Below, piece after piece: positions 61,838-64,000 of a stretch of DNA of 64,000 bases. The notes beneath the pieces are model-generated. The model was not told the origin of the DNA. It ran no database searches and was given only the letters and a program-made list of their open reading frames with translations. The stretch lies in contig CAIUSV010000061.1 of the NCBI GenBank assembly GCA_903901915.1, positions 1-64,000 on the forward strand, written 5' to 3'. The position numbers and the translations under genes are program-made. Origin of the DNA: an uncultured Rhodospirillaceae bacterium (GTDB taxonomy: Bacteria > Pseudomonadota > Alphaproteobacteria > Rhodospirillales > Magnetospirillaceae). Numbering within the stretch: the stretch's first letter is position 1; every line of letters begins with the position of its first letter.

Positions 61838-62320
61838 ATGACTGCCGACGACCGATCCCGATTCCTCCCCCGCCTGCGGGCGCTGATGGCTATGACCGTA
61901 GCCAACGGCTGCGCCGAGGAGGAGGAACTGTCGGCGGCGCGCATGGTGGCCAAGCTGGTCGAACAGATGGACGGCAATCCGGCCAACGCTGCCGCCACCG
62001 ATCCGTCCTGGGCGGCGCGCGAACGGGATAATCCGCAGTATCAGGCGCTGCTGGAGAAAAGCACCCTGGAGGGGCTGCTGAAGGCGGCATTGCAGGAATT
62101 GGCGCTGGGCCATATCAACACGGTTTCGCCGGCCAACCGTAACCTGCGTGGTCAGCCGGTGGAACGGGTGCGCACCACCGAGCTGCTGGTGCCGTACTTC
62201 ACCATGATGCTGGGTAGCGCGGTGTCGTCGCGCATGGCCCGCGACATGGTTGACGATACCTTGGAAGAGTTGATCTACGACGGGTTGCTGCCGGAAATCC
62301 TGGCTATCCCGCGCGAGTGA
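61838..62320 (+). CDS. DUF2786-like protein
   Basis: A 160-residue helical protein. The N-terminal RFLPRLRALMAMTVANGCAEEEELSAARMVAKLVEQM has the pattern of DUF2786 (a helix pair with aging-Cys and Glu-Ala-rich helix), a domain of unknown role. The rest (TLEGLLKAALQELALGH, then LLVPYFTMMLGSAVSSRMARDM) is not recognised. It is followed by a strong hairpin terminator. Confidence 0.55.
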   Translation: MTADDRSRFLPRLRALMAMTVANGCAEEEELSAARMVAKLVEQMDGNPANAAATDPSWAARERDNPQYQALLEKSTLEGLLKAALQELALGHINTVSPANRNLRGQPVERVRTTELLVPYFTMMLGSAVSSRMARDMVDDTLEELIYDGLLPEILAIPRE

Positions 62321-62328
62321 TCCAGCAA

Positions 62329-62358
62329 AAAGCCCCGGACCATTGAGTCCGGGGCTTT
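62329..62358. terminator. Bidirectional terminator
   Basis: AAAGCCCCGGAC-cattga-GTCCGGGGCTTT forms a 12-bp stem with a 6-nt loop. On the minus strand it is followed by a run of five T, on the plus strand by three. It separates the convergent DUF2786-like gene and the lipoprotein gene. Confidence 0.85.
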
Positions 62359-62380
62359 CGCCACACACATCGGCAAGAAA

Positions 62381-63499
62381 TCAGCGAACGAACACCTGAA
62401 CCTCGCCGCCGCTGGCGGTGGCGCTGGTGGTCGAGGTGACGCGCACCCGGCTCGCCGGCAGGTTCATAGCGGTCAGCGAGCGCAGCACCTGATCGGCGTT
62501 GCGCTTGGCGGTCGAGGCCGCCAGCGACTGCTGGCCCGGGGTGGCGCCCACCGGCGACACCGCGACCACGTCGAAGGTGGCGTTGGGGCGGCGATCCAGC
62601 GCGCTCTTGATGGCGGCGTAAAGTGCCGGTTCGTAGTTGACGTTGGGCTTGTCGAACCGGATGGTGACCAGCGGCATGTCGCCCGAGGCCGGGGCGGTGC
62701 GGGCCGGCGCGGCGTCATAGCTGGCATTGATGCGGCTGGACAGTCCGCCGGCGAACAGGGCGCCGTTCTTGATTCCCAGCGCCAGGGTGTTGAGGTTCTG
62801 CTTCTCCGAGGCGACGTACTGCTGCTGACGGGTGGCGTCGGCGGTCAGCTCGCCCAGCAGGCGCTCGACCATCACCACGGTACGGTTGGTCTCGTCCTCC
62901 AGGATGCGCAGCTGGCGGTGGTCTTCGTCGACCGCGCCGGACAGCGAGCGGGCGGCGCGCACCGAATCCAGCAGGAAGCCGGACATGGTCGAAGACGCGG
63001 TGACCTCGTTGGTCAGCCGGTTCATCTTCAGTACGTCGTCGGTGATGCGGTCGAGTTCACCCTGGGCGGCGTTCCATTGCTGGGTCAGCACCGGGTTGCC
63101 GGGAGTGGTGCCGACCTGGAGGCGGGCGTTGATGGCGGCGACGGTACCGTGATAGCGCTGGGAGTCCTGAACGGTTTCATTGCGGATCTGCTGCAACGAC
63201 TGGTTCTGACGCGCCAGCGCCGCCTGCAGCGACTGGAGGTCGCCGCGAAGCGCGGTGACCTTGCCGCCGACGAAGGTGCCGGTGGGGGATCCCGCGGTAA
63301 CGCCGACGGGATCAAAATTGGACGAACCGAGCGCCGGCGGCGCTTCGGCCGGCAGCTGTTCGGCACTGACCGCGCCAGCCGCCGGCTGGGTGGTGGCGAC
63401 GGTTCCCGATGCCGGGAACAGCGCATCCTCGGCGAACGAGCATCCGCCTGCCAGGAGAACCGCGCACAACGCCGCGGCTTGGGTCTTTTTCAGGGCCAT
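62381..63499 (-). CDS. Coiled-coil lipoprotein with an OmpA-like C-terminal domain
   Basis: A 372-residue lipoprotein: MALKKTQAAALCAVLLAGGC with Cys20. A Pro/Ala-rich linker (21-75) leads to a coiled coil (ALRGDLQSLQAALARQNQSLQQI and further helices to about 235). The C-terminal 100 residues (MPLVTIRFDKPNVNYEPALYAAIKSAL, then AASTAKRNADQVLRSL and VRVTSTTSATASGGEVQVFV) have the strand-helix pattern and NADxV motif of OmpA-like peptidoglycan-binding domains, but I cannot confirm the Asp/Arg pair. It probably links membrane and cell wall. Confidence 0.65.
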   Translation of the reverse strand: MALKKTQAAALCAVLLAGGCSFAEDALFPASGTVATTQPAAGAVSAEQLPAEAPPALGSSNFDPVGVTAGSPTGTFVGGKVTALRGDLQSLQAALARQNQSLQQIRNETVQDSQRYHGTVAAINARLQVGTTPGNPVLTQQWNAAQGELDRITDDVLKMNRLTNEVTASSTMSGFLLDSVRAARSLSGAVDEDHRQLRILEDETNRTVVMVERLLGELTADATRQQQYVASEKQNLNTLALGIKNGALFAGGLSSRINASYDAAPARTAPASGDMPLVTIRFDKPNVNYEPALYAAIKSALDRRPNATFDVVAVSPVGATPGQQSLAASTAKRNADQVLRSLTAMNLPASRVRVTSTTSATASGGEVQVFVR

Positions 63500-63779
63500 T
63501 GGGACTGCTGATCCTTTAGGTTCGCCAGTTCAGACAAATACCGCCGGGTGCCAGATCATTCTCGAACATTAAAACGATCGCCCCCCTCAAACTTTGGGCC
63601 GGATTTTACGCAATTGACCATGCGGCCACAAGTCCGCATTTCGACAGGCGGTACATTGCCGCCGAAAGAGTTCATGCCGCACGGGAAGTTTCCAGGGCCG
63701 GATTTTCGGACTTGCGGGGACGGGGACGTTTGTGTAAGGTCCGCGTCCTCGCCGGACGGTTTTGCCGTGCGGCGGCGTC

Positions 63780-63856
63780 GCGCCCGTAGCTCAATTGGAT
63801 AGAGCATCAGACTACGGATCTGAGGGTTAGGAGTTCGAATCTCTTCGGGCGCGCCA
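63780..63856 (+). tRNA. tRNA-Arg (anticodon ACG)
   Basis: Acceptor GCGCCCG pairs with CGGGCGC, with discriminator G and encoded CCA. The anticodon arm TCAGA-CTACGGA-TCTGA places ACG at positions 34-36 (read as ICG, decoding CGU, CGC and CGA). It stands apart from protein genes; 280 bp before it separate it from the divergent lipoprotein gene, where I see no gene. Confidence 0.95.
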
Positions 63857-63892
63857 CTTTTCCTAAGCGTTTACAAGCCGTTAGCCAATAAG

Positions 63893-63917
63893 ACCCCACC
63901 AATGGTGGCGGGGTTTT
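63893..63917 (+). terminator. Terminator of tRNA-Arg
   Basis: ACCCCACC-aat-GGTGGCGGGGT with a small bulge forms a GC-rich hairpin followed by TTTT, 36 nt after the tRNA. It fits a Rho-independent terminator. Confidence 0.65.
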
Positions 63918-64000
63918 GGTTTAATAGGGCTGTAATAGGGCAGAGTGGTTTTGGGCAGGGGAGATGGTGCGGTTATAGCCTCACCTCATAAATGAGCTGC

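Overview
The window is GC-rich alphaproteobacterial DNA, most likely from a Rhodospirillales bacterium of the Magnetospirillum/Phaeospirillum type. This rests on protein family content and gene order (hisEFAHB next to hinT and comM, hslVU facing dnaKJ, a hemC-hemD-mitofilin-hemY-cob run, argH-lipoprotein-lysA, a GT9 cluster). No species-specific marker such as a magnetosome gene is present. It falls into two parts.

Positions 1 to about 14.8 kb are a mobilizable genomic island. It carries a MobV/Pre-type relaxase, a toxin-antitoxin-SecB-like chaperone (TAC) triad with a palindromic operator, a type III-like restriction-modification pair (mod, res) followed by a small two-helix membrane protein gene, an ArdC-type antirestriction protein, a Gp37/Gp68 (DUF5131) protein, several very small ORFs and a large serine recombinase. 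The recombinase gene starts about 85 bp from a comM gene that lacks its N-terminal half. The simplest reading is that the recombinase integrated the island into comM just before the Walker A codons. The other half of comM should lie beyond the left edge of the window.

From 14.8 kb onward the DNA is core chromosome. In order: comM 3' remnant, hinT, hisE, hisF, hisA, hisH, hisB; divergently, a secreted trypsin-like protease and a TraT-like lipoprotein, then hslV-hslU. A palindrome-rich spacer with a bidirectional terminator separates these from dnaK-dnaJ. Next come a family-4-like uracil-DNA glycosylase, ETF-ubiquinone oxidoreductase, a TPR lipoprotein, ispE and tRNA-Gln(UUG). A soluble-sensor chemoreceptor follows, then a seven-gene tetrapyrrole operon on the minus strand (hemC, hemD, mitofilin-like, hemY, cobU, cobW, cobN) joined largely by ATGA stop/start overlaps. 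Divergent from hemC are tsaD-greB. Then a DUF4175/TIGR02302 membrane protein, lysA, a small lipoprotein and argH form a second tightly overlapped minus-strand operon.

The last part holds a PAS-like/zinc protein, an isonitrile-hydratase-like DJ-1 protein, an AmpG-like permease, alanine dehydrogenase, inorganic pyrophosphatase, an unrecognised 543-residue protein with creA, a DUF6165 gene followed by three GT9 (heptosyltransferase-type) genes, a DUF2786-like protein, a coiled-coil lipoprotein and tRNA-Arg(ACG) with a terminator. The right end holds no further recognisable gene.

Functionally, the island combines transfer (relaxase), integration (recombinase), stabilisation (TAC, R-M) and establishment (ArdC). 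The core part is housekeeping: histidine, lysine and arginine synthesis, protein quality control, heme and cobalamin precursors, envelope polysaccharide assembly. The most interesting items are the TAC system inside the comM island, the R-M-linked membrane protein, the chemoreceptor with a C-terminal sensor, and the bacterial mitofilin embedded in the hem/cob operon.
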